A stretch of DNA of 64,000 nucleotides from Nemertoderma westbladi (Eukaryota; Xenacoelomorpha; Nemertodermatida; Nemertodermatidae), in NCBI GenBank assembly GCA_032718475.1, contig JAUCBJ010008675.1, forward strand, positions 44,769-108,768, in the 5' to 3' direction. A model generated the notes under the pieces. It was not told the origin of the DNA. It ran no database searches and worked only from the letters and a program-made list of their open reading frames with translations. How positions within the stretch are numbered: position 1 is the first letter of the stretch; each line of letters starts with the position of its first letter. This document shows positions 37,701 through 49,700 of this stretch, piece by piece. The position numbers and the translations under genes were made by a program.

Positions 37701-40700
37701 ATGGTCGTTACTAGGAAGAAGAGCGACCCCAACTCCGTCCGGATTACTGTCGACCTCCGGGAGTTGAACCGCCACACCGTCCGACCCGCCTACTTTTCCC
37801 CGGACCCGTTCCAGGTCGTCTCCCGCGTCCCCACATCGGCCCGCTACTTCTCCGTCGTCGATGGACTCAAGGGGTTCCACCAGGTCGGCCTCGATCGGAA
37901 CAGCCGGGAGCTCACCACGTTCGCCACTCCGCGGGGACGGTTCCGGTACCGCCGAATGCCCATGGGGTGGCACGGCAGTTCGGACGTCTTCAACGCCCGG
38001 ATGGCCAAGGCCCTCCAGGGCGTCCCCAACATCGGCCGGATCGTCGAGGATATCCTCATCTATACCGACACCATAGAGGAGCATCCGGAGGCAGTGGCGA
38101 GAGTTCTCGCCGCCTGCGACACCGCCGACATCTCCATCAACCCGAGGAAGGTTCAGTTCTGCCTTCCGGAGGTCAAGTTCGGCGGCTACATCGTCTCCCA
38201 CGGCCGATTCCGGATCGACCCGGAACTCACGGACGACCTACGGAACTTCCCGGCCCCAACCTGCCGGAAGGAACTCCGATCGTTCCTCGGCCTCGCCCAG
38301 CAGCTGGGAAACTCCACAGCCGAGATAACCCAACTAATCGAACCCCTCCGGAGCCTGAACTCTAACTATAACAGCTGGTTGTGGCTGCCCCAACACAACC
38401 AGGCGTTCGAGGCGACTCGGTCCGCCCTGTCCAGCCCCCACTACCTGTCTGGGTTCCACCCCGACCGACGGACGGAACTCCTCACCGACGCCTCCCGGCT
38501 CCACGGACTCGGTTTCCTCCTCCGACAGCGCGACCCCGACTCCAACCGTTGGCTCACCGTCCAGTGCGGCTCCCGTACCCTCGCCAAACACGAGGCCAAC
38601 TGGTCCGGTATGGCCGAACTGGAGGCCCTCGGCGCTGCGTGGGCGGCCCACAAGTGCCGCTATTTCCTCGACGGACTGCGGCACTTCGAACTGGTGACCG
38701 ACAGCAGTCCGTTGATTCCTGTACTGAACGATCGCAGCCTCGACCAGGTCACCAACGACCGCCTGCTGAAACTGAAGACCGCCTTGGCGCGGTTTAATTT
38801 CACCGCTCGGCACCAACGCGGCACCAAGCACCTCGTGGCTGACGCGTTCTCCCGCGCCCCCCGCCACGCACCGGAGCCCTCCGACCTACTACTCACCCCG
38901 GAGGACGACGCCGACCGGGAGTTCATCGTCAACGCGGCTGCGGGAGAAATACAACCCGTCGAATCCCGGGACGCCCGTCTCGAACAGGTCCGCCAGGTCG
39001 GCCAGCTAGACCCCGTCTACCGCGCCCTGCTCACCACCATCGACGAGGGCTGGCCGACCTCCAAACACCAGATTACCGACGACCAACTCAGACCTTACTT
39101 CGCTCACCGCGCTGACCTGATGGCCCACAATGGCCTCATCCTCCGCGGGCCCCAACTATACATCCCCGTGGAACTGCGACACGAGACCCTGCTGCAACTC
39201 CACGCAGCCCACCAGGGCCTTAACAAGACGCGAGAACGCGCTAACAGGTCTGTCTGGTGGCCCTCCATCGCCCACGACATTACACAGGCGGTGGAGCGGT
39301 GCCAACCGTGTCAGGCAGTCCTCCCCTCCCACGCACCCGAGCCCCTCCAGCGCAACCCGGAAGCGACCCGTCCGTTCCAACGGACCCACATCGACCTCTT
39401 CCAGGTCGACGCCAAAAACTACATGGCCGCCACCGACGAGTTCACTGGGTGGCCGACATTATATCGGCTAAACTCCGACACCACCTCGGTCGCCATTATC
39501 GACTGCCTCCGTAAGCTGTTCCTCGCCACCGCGGTGCCTACGGTGCTCCACCCAGATGGAGGCCCCCAACTTGTGTCAGACGCCATCAAGAACTTCCTCC
39601 ATCGATGGGGCGTCACCCTCGAGCCTTCCAGCCCCCACCTCCCACGCACAAACGGACGGGCGGAGGCCGCGGTGAAAGCCCTTAAGAAGATCGTCCGGGG
39701 AGCCAACCACGACTCAGACGCCATCGCCCAGGGGATACTCGCGTTCCGGAATACCCCCCGCTACGGAGGCCGGTCCCCCGCGGAACTCCTCTACGGCAGG
39801 AACGTCCGTGAGGCCCTCCCCGTGCATTTCACTGCACTCGACCCCAAATGGCGCCAAACCTTCGCCGAGCTCGACGCCCTTGCCGACTCCAACCGCGCGC
39901 TACTCCGGGCGAACTATGACGGCCACACCCGACCACTCCGGACCCTCCCAGTAGGCCACCCTGTCCTTATCCAGGACCCCCGCGATAAACGCTGGACGGG
40001 CCAGGGGACAGTAGTCGAGACCCTCCAGAACCACGACTACCTGGTACGTCAAGCCAGCGGCCGCGTTGTGCGACGCAACCGGGTTTTTCTGCGGACCCGG
40101 TCGCCCACGCTACCACCCTCGGGCCCACCACTACCGCCCACCCCACCACAACCACTCCAAGAAGTCACACCCAACCCACCACCACTGGCGCCACCGGCGC
40201 CACCCGTACCCACCTGGGCCGACGTCCCCGCGCCGCCTCAGCCACCGACCGCCACCAGCCCCCCACGGGCACCCCAAACACTGACCCAAGCCCCACCACC
40301 CCCCGCCCCCACCCACACCCGCTCCGGTCGAACCATTCGCCCCCCACCACGATACGCCAACAGTGACTACAGTAAATAACATTCATTTTCATTCATTTCA
40401 TTCATTTTAACTTTTAGCGGTATATCGTTATTTACCAGTACGTTTATTGCTAATCACCCACCCCCTCCTAAGAAGGGGATATGTGTAGTATAGTGCATGG
40501 CTCTCCCCCGTGAAGTCTGCATGTCTTATATCATATATATATGTCAGTTTGGATACAACTCTGGGTAACTTTTAGAACCTAAAACTAACTGCTTAATCAT
40601 CCACCATCCATCTGTTTATAAAACTAACCAACACCTTCCAAAACTAACCATTACCATTCCCGGTTGAGCGTTGTGTTTTCGATGTAACAAACAGTCAGTA

Positions 40701-43700
40701 TTAGTTGTTCCCTGGGCTGCAGTGTCCATGTCATACTTCAGTAAACGGTAGGGATCACCACGACACTGAAATACAAAGGGAAATAATTATAACCTTATAG
40801 CATTGTCATTGGTATTAATTCTCAAATAGATCTTAAAAAAAAGAAATCAAACAGTATAAATTTAATATTATATGAAATGAATGTGATAAATATAATATCA
40901 ATTTTTTTTAAATTACTGATAACTTATTTAACACAAGGTTGGGTTGAGAACTTACTTGAAAATAAGGTTAGGAACGATTCTTATTTAATATTATTGAGAA
41001 CAAGTAAGTTCTCAATAATATTACATAAGAATCGTTCCTAACCTTGTGTTCATATAAGTAAATTCTCAATAATATTCAATTAGAACCGTTCCAAACCTTG
41101 TGTTCAAGTAAGTTCTCAATAATATTAAATAAGAATCGTTCCCAACCTTGTGTTCAAGCAAGTTCTCAATAATATTCAATAAGAATCGTTCCCAACCTTG
41201 TATTCAAATACAAGGTTGGGAACGATTCTTATTGAATATTATTGAGAACTTACTTGAACACAAGGTTGGGGACGATTCTTATTTAATATTATTGAGAACT
41301 TACTTGAACACAAGGTGGGATACGGTTCTTATTGAATATTATTGAGAACTTACTTGAACACAAGGTCGGAAACGGTTATTATTGAATATTATTGAGAACT
41401 TACTTGAACACAAGGTTGGGAACGGTTCTTATTGAATATTATTGAAAACTTACTTGAACACAAGGTTGGGAACGTTCATATTGAATATTATTGAGAACTT
41501 ACTTGAACACAAGGTTGGGAACGGTTCTTATTGAATATTATTGAGAACTTACTTGAACACAATGGAAACGGTTCTTATTGAATATTATTGAGAACTTACT
41601 TGAACACAAGGTTGGAAACGTTCATATTGAATATTATTGAGAACTTACTTGAACACAAGGTTGGGAACGGTTCTTATTGAATATTATTGAGAACTTACTT
41701 GAACACAAGGTTGGAAACGGTTCTTATTGAATATTATTGAGAACTTACTTGAACACAAGGTTGGGAACGGTTCATATTGAACATTATTGAGAACTTACTT
41801 GAACACAAGGTTGGAAACGGTTCTTATTGAATATTATTGAGAACTTACTTGAACACAAGGTTGGGAATGGTTCTTATTGAATATTATTGAGAACTTACTT
41901 GAACACAAGGTTGGGAACGGTTCTTATTGAATATTATTGAGAACTTACTTGAACACAAGGTTGGGAACGGTTCTTATTGAATATTATTGAGAACTTACTT
42001 GAACACAGGGTTGGAAACGGTTCTTATTGAATATTATTGAGAACTTACTTGAAGACAAGGTGGGAACGGTTCTTATTGAATATTATTGAGAACTTAATTG
42101 AACACAAGTTTGGGAACGGTTCTTATTGAATATTATTGAGAAAATACCTGAACACAATGGAACCGGTTCTTATTGAATATTATTGAGAATTACTCGAACA
42201 CAAGGTTGGAAACGGTTCTTATTGAATATTATTGAGAACTTACTTGAACACAAGGTTGGAAACGGTTCTTATTGAATATTATTGAGAACTTACTTGAACA
42301 CAAGGTTGAAAACGGTTCTTATTGAATATTATTGAGAACTTACTTGAACACAAGGTTGGAAACGGTTCTTATTGAATATTATTGAGAACTTACTTGAACA
42401 CAAGGTTGGAAACGGTTCTTATTGAATATTATTGAGAACTTACTTGAACACAAGGTTGGGAACGATTCTTGTTGAATATTATTGAGAACTTACTTGAACA
42501 CACGGTTGGGAACGGTTCTTCATCAACTCAGAGTAGAGGTGGTCCAACATAGATTCGGTATCCAGGCAACTGGGACGCAACGACGAAACAACCGATATTA
42601 TGATTATTTGGTTGCTAGGTGTGTCCTTGGTAACCAATCGTCCCAGTTCAATGTCCCTAATGTAGGGAACGAAGTAATGACTGCAGTGGCAGGGGATCAC
42701 GCGGTCGCCTAGCAACTCGGCTCTAATGACTACGGGACATCCGCTCTTAGGGAAGGTTCGCCTGGTCGGCGTTAAGTCTGGGAGGGGTCGCGCTCGTCTA
42801 GAGGAATGCATTCCATCACCCATGGATCTAAAGAGGACAAAAACAAATAATTATGATAAATGTTAATTATTATTATAATTAATAAGAACCCCGACGAAGA
42901 CGGGCAGCAAACATTGGCTATATTATTTACGCAGGTTGTGACGATAGAACGTGGATCGTTTATCTAAAATCTAAACGGAGAGAGAAGTGGGAAACACGGA
43001 AAAGTGTATTTATATTAATATAAGCTCCTTATCCGTCTATAACCATGTAATTCGATTGTAAATTATTACTATTAATATATTTGGGAGGGCCACCATCTAA
43101 CAAACAAGTGAATTCATTATGGTTTCTTGTTTTTTTTATTTGAGACATGAGTTGGGAGGGGAGGGGGGGGGGATATGATGATGTAACATACAAAAAAAGG
43201 GGAGATAATCAAAAATAATAATAATAATACTCGTAAGGTAATTGTTTATGGGTTGTTGTTTAGCAACTAACAAATTTTGATTTTTTAATATTCCCTATAA
43301 AATCATAAACAATAAAACCAGCACTAGAGGAAATCCAGAACAAGATAACAAGATGTGCTAAATAGTTAAAAATAAGCTGAGATTTTTTTTAATTTTGGTT
43401 GATGTTTTCAGTGTTACGTAAAGAACAGATAGTTAAGTTAGTACGGGCAACTTCCGCTACACCTATTGCAAATATCTTATCATTCGGACGGCAAAGGGAG
43501 GGAGGGGCAGGGGGGGGGGGGGGGGTTAAAGACCTCCATAGGTTTGAGTGAGTGCTCTATTCTCGATAATATAGTCTAACCAATCAAGCTACCGAAACGT
43601 AACTGAACATAAAAACTTTAATAATTATTTGATTTCTAAACCCCGAGGAAATGTAATAGTAGCAAAATAATAATGCACATTAATTATCATAATGTGATTA

Positions 43701-46700
43701 ATTAAAAGTAACAACAAAATTGTTATGGGGCATCGCGTTCCGCAGTCCTCGTTCCCTTCACTACGTTCAGCGTTCGTCGTTCCGAGCATTGACTATCTCG
43801 TCCACCTCCTTCTCTATCCGCTCGGTGTTCTGCATCCGTTTTATATCCGTAGTTTTTATCCGATCGAAGTACATCCCGGAGCGTTGCCGTCGGTACTGGT
43901 CGAACGCGTCGGCGGGCGGGGAGTCGGAACCGAGTCCGAGTCCGGCCCGGAAACCGTCGTCGCCCCTGCCGGAACGGGACTCAAAGGAACGTTCCTGGCC
44001 GGAACGGGACTCAAAGGAACGCTCCTGTCCGGAACGCGACTCGAAGGAACGCGAGTCTAAGGAACGCTCCTGCACGGAACGTTCCTGCCCGGGACGTCCC
44101 CGGTCGGACATGTAACGATCCCCTTCCGGCCCCTCACTGCCCCCTCCCCTCTCCTCCCGCCTCCCGGGAGGACTCCGCCTCCGACGGAACGGAGGCGAGA
44201 CCGAGTTCCCCCTGGATGAACCCGAGGACGACGAACTCGACTCGCTCGATACGCTCCGACCCCGACGCTCGCCCCGACTCTCCAACTCCAGGATGGCCTT
44301 ACGCTTCGCCTTGTAATACTCGAATAACCCGTTGTGTTCCCAGCCGTCGGCGTTACGTGGCAACTCGTGATTGGGCGGCGCGTAGAACGCGTCTATCGCG
44401 AGGAGCAGCCGCTGGGTGGGGGGCACCGAGGGGGGCAGCCGCATATCGTGGCCCCTCAACGGTTGGTAATCGTGATCGGATAGTTTAACGAGGGGGACCA
44501 TCAGACCCGCTGGGAGCTGGTAGTAGGGGGCGTCGGGTACCAGCGAGGGGGGCTCTAGGGGGACGGCGGCGCCGGGGGGCGGCAGACAGGTGGGGGGCCC
44601 GTCGCCGTGGTTGTAGTCCTGGATGTGGGGCGTGGGGGGGAGGGGGCCGCGTCCGTGTCGGTAGTCGAATTGCTGGGGGGTCGGGAGGAGGCCGTAGGGG
44701 GAAGGGGGGAACCCAGGGGGCGGATGCGCGTACACGGGGGGAGTTTGCACCGCGCGCAACTCGTTACTAGCGTGAGAAACAAATTCTTGATGCTGTCGCT
44801 TCAATCCTTCTATCTTATCTTCTACAGCCTGTTGAAGCTGCTTAACCAGAACGTCGTAGAACCCAAGTTGTTCTTTATGGAAAGTCTGCAAACTCAAAAC
44901 GGGATCTTTAAGATTATCCAACACGTTATTCGAGAAATACTCGTGTTTCTCCCAGATCGTTAGGAGTTTATCTAAACGGCCTTTCTTAACGGCATCCAAA
45001 TCCGGCATACAGTAAGCGATGCTAAACATAGGGATGATAATCCCTTCAAGGACTTGTTGTAGTTCGATGGCCTTCTTCTTACGGCAGTAGTGAAGGACGT
45101 CGTTGACGAGGTATATCGTGTGGAGACGCGTCTGGAAGGTCGCGTTGCTGTCGATACAGTTGTTAAGGAGGTGCATACATATAGCGTCGCGTTTACTACC
45201 CCCGTCGGTCTCCGCGTGTTGCACCATCCAGGACTTGGCCGTGCTGATCGCGTCTTTGGTGCAGGATTCTATCAGGGGGTTGATCACCTGGTCTATCTCC
45301 ACTAACGACAACCCCGAGGCGGCGGACAGCTGTTGGGCTCGCATCATCTGCGCCTGTCGGATCGCCATCTCAATCTGCGTCACTAACTGCGCGCGGAGAT
45401 GTTGTTCGTGTTGATGGACGTTGGTTTCGCTCTCCTGTATCTGCCGATGAATCGCCGCGATGCTTTCCTGCACTTCCGGTTTACTCAGGTGGAATTGCGC
45501 TCGATCCTGTTCCGCTTTCTGCATGCGAGCCGCTTCCTCCAGACGGTGTTGCTCCATCTGGTGTTTGTTTAGGATCTGTTGCTCCAAGGTGAGTCGGTAG
45601 GTGTAGTAGTTGAAGTATTCCCCCCCGAATAGGAACCCGAACCTGGGGTTGTCTCGTTGTTTCTCCTTCGTCATCGCTTCGAACGCAGGTCCATTTCGCG
45701 CCACGAATTGGGCGAGTTTGTCAATAATGTTTTTTAAGTCTGGATCGTCCGGTGGCTGCGCTAATTCCATTTCTCAGTAGATTTTCGATTAAAAAATAAA
45801 AGATAAACGTGATAAAAGATAAACGTAATAAACTGATAAAAGATAAACGTAATAAAAGAAGCGATATTAAAATAGAATCGGCAATAACCAGATAACTGAA
45901 TACCGGTAGATGATGCGGTGATGGAACTGGCACCTACAGACGATAATATCAATCGTGTATCGCTAAATTATAGTACGGTAACTAAAAGGCAGTCAAGTAG
46001 GGAAGTAGGGCCAAGGACTACTAAGAACTACTGAAGACTACTGGTTCTCGTCTGTCGTTGCGTCACTGTCTGGGACCAAATAAACAACTCTTCCGTTGGT
46101 CGCAATTGACAGAAGTTGTGGCAACTGTGAAAAGGGAAAGTGGATCCCCAACCTACACAGTCTGCTTGTAGTACTCTCGCTAACACCTTACTGAATGGCG
46201 TTCAGAAGCGATCACGAGAACGTCACGCATCGAAGCGTTCTGCAAATGCCGATCGAGGCACTAGCGTCAAGTTTCTCCATTGTCACATTGATAAATTATA
46301 TTATTCTACTATACTGTTATATATTTAACTATATTATATTGTTAAAACTGATATATTTATCTACAGGGGGGTCATTACATGTTGAATCCGCGCCCAGAGA
46401 GACTCATTAAATAAAACTGAGATATTTTTCTACAGGGGATCACACGTTGAGTCCGCGCCAGAGAGACTCTTTAAACTGAGACAATTCTCTACAGGTGGAT
46501 CACACGTTGAGTCCGAGCCCGGAGAGACTCTTTAAACTGAGACAATTCACTACAGGGGGTCACACGTTGAGTCGGAGACACTACAAAACTGACACACATT
46601 CCTCTACTGGAGTCTGGAGAGTCATACTATTTTCTGCTTTATGTTTAATTTTCAGGATTGTTTGTTACTTAATCTATTTAATTAATGAAGAACCCATATC

Positions 46701-49700
46701 AGGGCCATTAAGGGGTTGGGAATATTGGGTCGGAAATCGAAATAAATAATAATATAAATAAGGTAATATAAATAAAATAATAACATAAAGTACCTGATAG
46801 TAATAAAAAGTACTGTACGGTATTAAAATAAAGTGATAAAATAAAATACCTAATAATAGGCGTATTAGGCCTATAAAGTAATTTATAATATAATGAAATT
46901 TGTTGTTCATCTTTAAACAAATAATAAAATAATTCCTAGAAACTAAATAAGGCCACCTGATAACGAAGGACTTCAAAATGAGATAACGAAAGGGCCTACA
47001 TAATTTATAAACACAAAAAATATAGAAAACAACGAAAAGCAACGCATGAAATCAAGAGATAATTTAGAAACTAATACCAGGAATAGATTCTACATAATTT
47101 TTTACCCCAGAATGTGTATGTTTATCATTCAAACTGGTTACTTGTAACATAAAATAAACAACATGGCCTTCACTAGTGAGGTCTGGATTTACCATGTGCC
47201 ATAGTCCTTGCTTCAGTAGTCCTTGAGTAGGGCCTAAGAAAGTTGTTGAGATTCAATGTGCGCAGATTGCAATTCATATCTATGACAGGGTGCAGCCACA
47301 GTTAATTGTCTTAATCCCCATGTTCATTTATCAATTAATGATAAATCTTACAATGTTAATCTTACAAATCTTACAATAGCAGCTTACAATGTGGCACGAT
47401 ATTCTAACAAAAAGTGTAATCAGCTGTAATTAACGTCGATTTAATTCGAGATTAATTTAAATTCGTTGATAAGTCTCTCCCTATCTGCGTAAATGTTTGT
47501 GAACGTGGGACCAGAACAAGTTCAGAAATCAGAGGTGCGAGTTTAGGCCACGCCACCCATGACTGTACTATAACAGTTAACTACAGTATAACTATAACAA
47601 TTACTGTTATAAATATAACTATAACTACATTATCACTGTTATAACTATAACTGTTATAGTAGGTATGTTAACTGTTAGTAGGTCATGGGCCACCCCACCA
47701 AGTGGATAAAAGTGATTGTGATGCAAAATTGTGTGTGGGTGTGGGTTACGAAAAGTAAAATGGTTAGAAACAAAATATCCAGAACCAAATCTATTTTCTA
47801 TACTACTTTCATATATATCAAATATACAGATAATAAAAAACATACAGAAATTACAACTAAAGCGGGATTCCCTGATCCACTGTAAAATTGCAATACGGTT
47901 GGTTGCAAATCGAACTCATAATAACTTCCGCGAAAATACGCCAATACTCCTACTGTAGAATCCATGATTGCAGCCAAGTAAACTGTTCCAAATCAAATAG
48001 TAGGGCCTATAACTAACTACACGTTCGTGGGGCCTTCGCGCAGCACGAGGCCCAGTTATTAGATACAAATTAAAATTGAGCGACTGTATCACAAAATCAG
48101 GTTTTGAGAAATTTACCCACACCACCAATCAATCAAAGAAAGGGGGACAGTACGTGTTCACCCCCTTTAATCCCCCCCCCCCCCCCAACCTTCCCAACCA
48201 CCAATACATAACCGGGACATCTACCACCCACGGAAGGGTAGCACGAACTTATTTCCAATCGCACGTTAAATATGCAAAGCCAGGTGGTTTATAGGAATAT
48301 AATAAACGCAGTACTCGTTTTCATTATAAGCCTCTTTGCGTTCGTCCTGTTTTGTATTTAAATATATTTCTTAAACGCAGGCTGACGATATTTATAATAA
48401 TAATAACTAGGGATGCGATCAATATGTGAAGCCAGGTGGTTTATATAATAATTTAGTCAACGAGGTACTCGTCTTCATTATATGCCTCGTTGCGCTCGTC
48501 GCTTGTCCTGTTTTGTCATAAAATATTTTTCCTAAACGCAGACTGACGATCTTTATACAGTTATAACTATGCGAAGTTTCGAAACTGCGCGATACATCTA
48601 TGTGGAGATGTGTGATATGTGGAGATGTGTGATACAACGCCAACGCATCTTATGCCGATGTAGTAATATGGGTATTGAAATAATATTAAATCAATGTACA
48701 CTCTTAAAGCTGCAGCGAAAAAATGTAGCTAATTTCCTAGGTTACATATAAAATAATAATATTATTTTTAAGAACATTAATTTTACTACTTTGCAAAAAT
48801 TCAATTAAAAAATAACCAGATATATACATTGTGGAATAAACTATTTCAGATAAGCCTACACAACAGCCATGCCATGGATGGTATTTATGTTATTATATCT
48901 GTCATTTACCTGAGATAGCAATACAACACTTATAGTAGAGTCAATACAGGAAGGATGTTGGGATGTTGGAATGCTGCCTGGGCTGGAATAGCAATTCTGG
49001 TTGCCTATTACAATTTCTCTCTGGTTAGTCTACAGCCACAACTCCAAGCTAGCTCCACACCAGCAGAGACATGACCAATAATCATTCCCAGCAACTAGCT
49101 GCTGCCTTACACACACATCCCTCCATCTTACCAGCATGTTAGCCAATAAATGAGCAGTATTTAATGAGAATCAATTTTTTATGACGTTTTAATTACTTTA
49201 GATCAATTAAAGACACAATTAATAAAGCAAATCACTTGAACTAATTAAAAACTATAATAGAATGGGGTATGTGGATTACATCTGTATAATTTTTAATTAT
49301 AATTATTTAAATCTTATACTGTAAAACAATTAATTTCCTTTAAAAGGCAGGTTGAAAATGGTGTTTTTACCGTAATAACTTAATTAACTAATTAACTGCT
49401 ATTATCTTAGCTTCTCGAAGGCCACAAGGAAATTCTACTTGGAAAATTTCTAAACTTTTGCCAAACAACATGTGTACCAAGTTTGGATAGATTTCATCAA
49501 AGATTGGCCGAGTTATTAACGTTTAAAATTGAACACTGCAAAAAAAGCGACAGAACGACAGAACGACACGTTCGTGGGGCCTTCGCGCAGCACGAGGCCC
49601 AGTTATTAGATACAAATTAAAATTGAGCGACTGTATCACAAAATCAGGTTTTGAGAAATTTACCCACACCACCAATCAATCAAAGAAAGGCGGACAGTAC

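Larger units (their letters stand above)
36555..40525 (+). mobile_element. Ty3/gypsy LTR retrotransposon with 44-bp terminal direct repeats
   Basis: A GC-rich (visibly above 60%) element in AT-rich DNA, bounded by identical 44-bp direct repeats at 36555-36598 and 40482-40525 that begin TGTGTAGTATAGTGCATGGC. A polypurine tract (AAGAAGGGGAT) lies directly before the right repeat, as expected 5' of a 3' LTR. Both flanks are units of the 45-bp minisatellite (left to 36554, remnant at about 40548-40567), so it inserted into that array inside a host intron. A clean target duplication is not obvious. Repeats this short are unusual, and the start codon of the ORF lies within the left repeat. No tRNA primer-binding site is recognisable. 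Confidence 0.85.
45771..48020. other. Host-gene intron upstream of CHERP
   Basis: Contains the presumed CHERP promoter side (minus strand), AAACGTGATAAA-type short repeats at 45800-45870, the 67-bp minisatellite and the TATAACTA tract. No further gene recognised. Confidence 0.45.

Noticed and set aside
36583-40392. Many overlapping ORFs on both strands of the retrotransposon
   Set aside because: High GC lowers stop frequency. Only the 36570-40379 frame shows protease, RT, RNase H and integrase motifs.
40940-42493. CRISPR-like regular array
   Set aside because: Units are directly tandem, with no unique spacers and no cas genes, in a eukaryotic intron.
44216-45414. Plus-strand ORFs over CHERP
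   Set aside because: Shadows of the minus-strand CHERP coding region, without domains.
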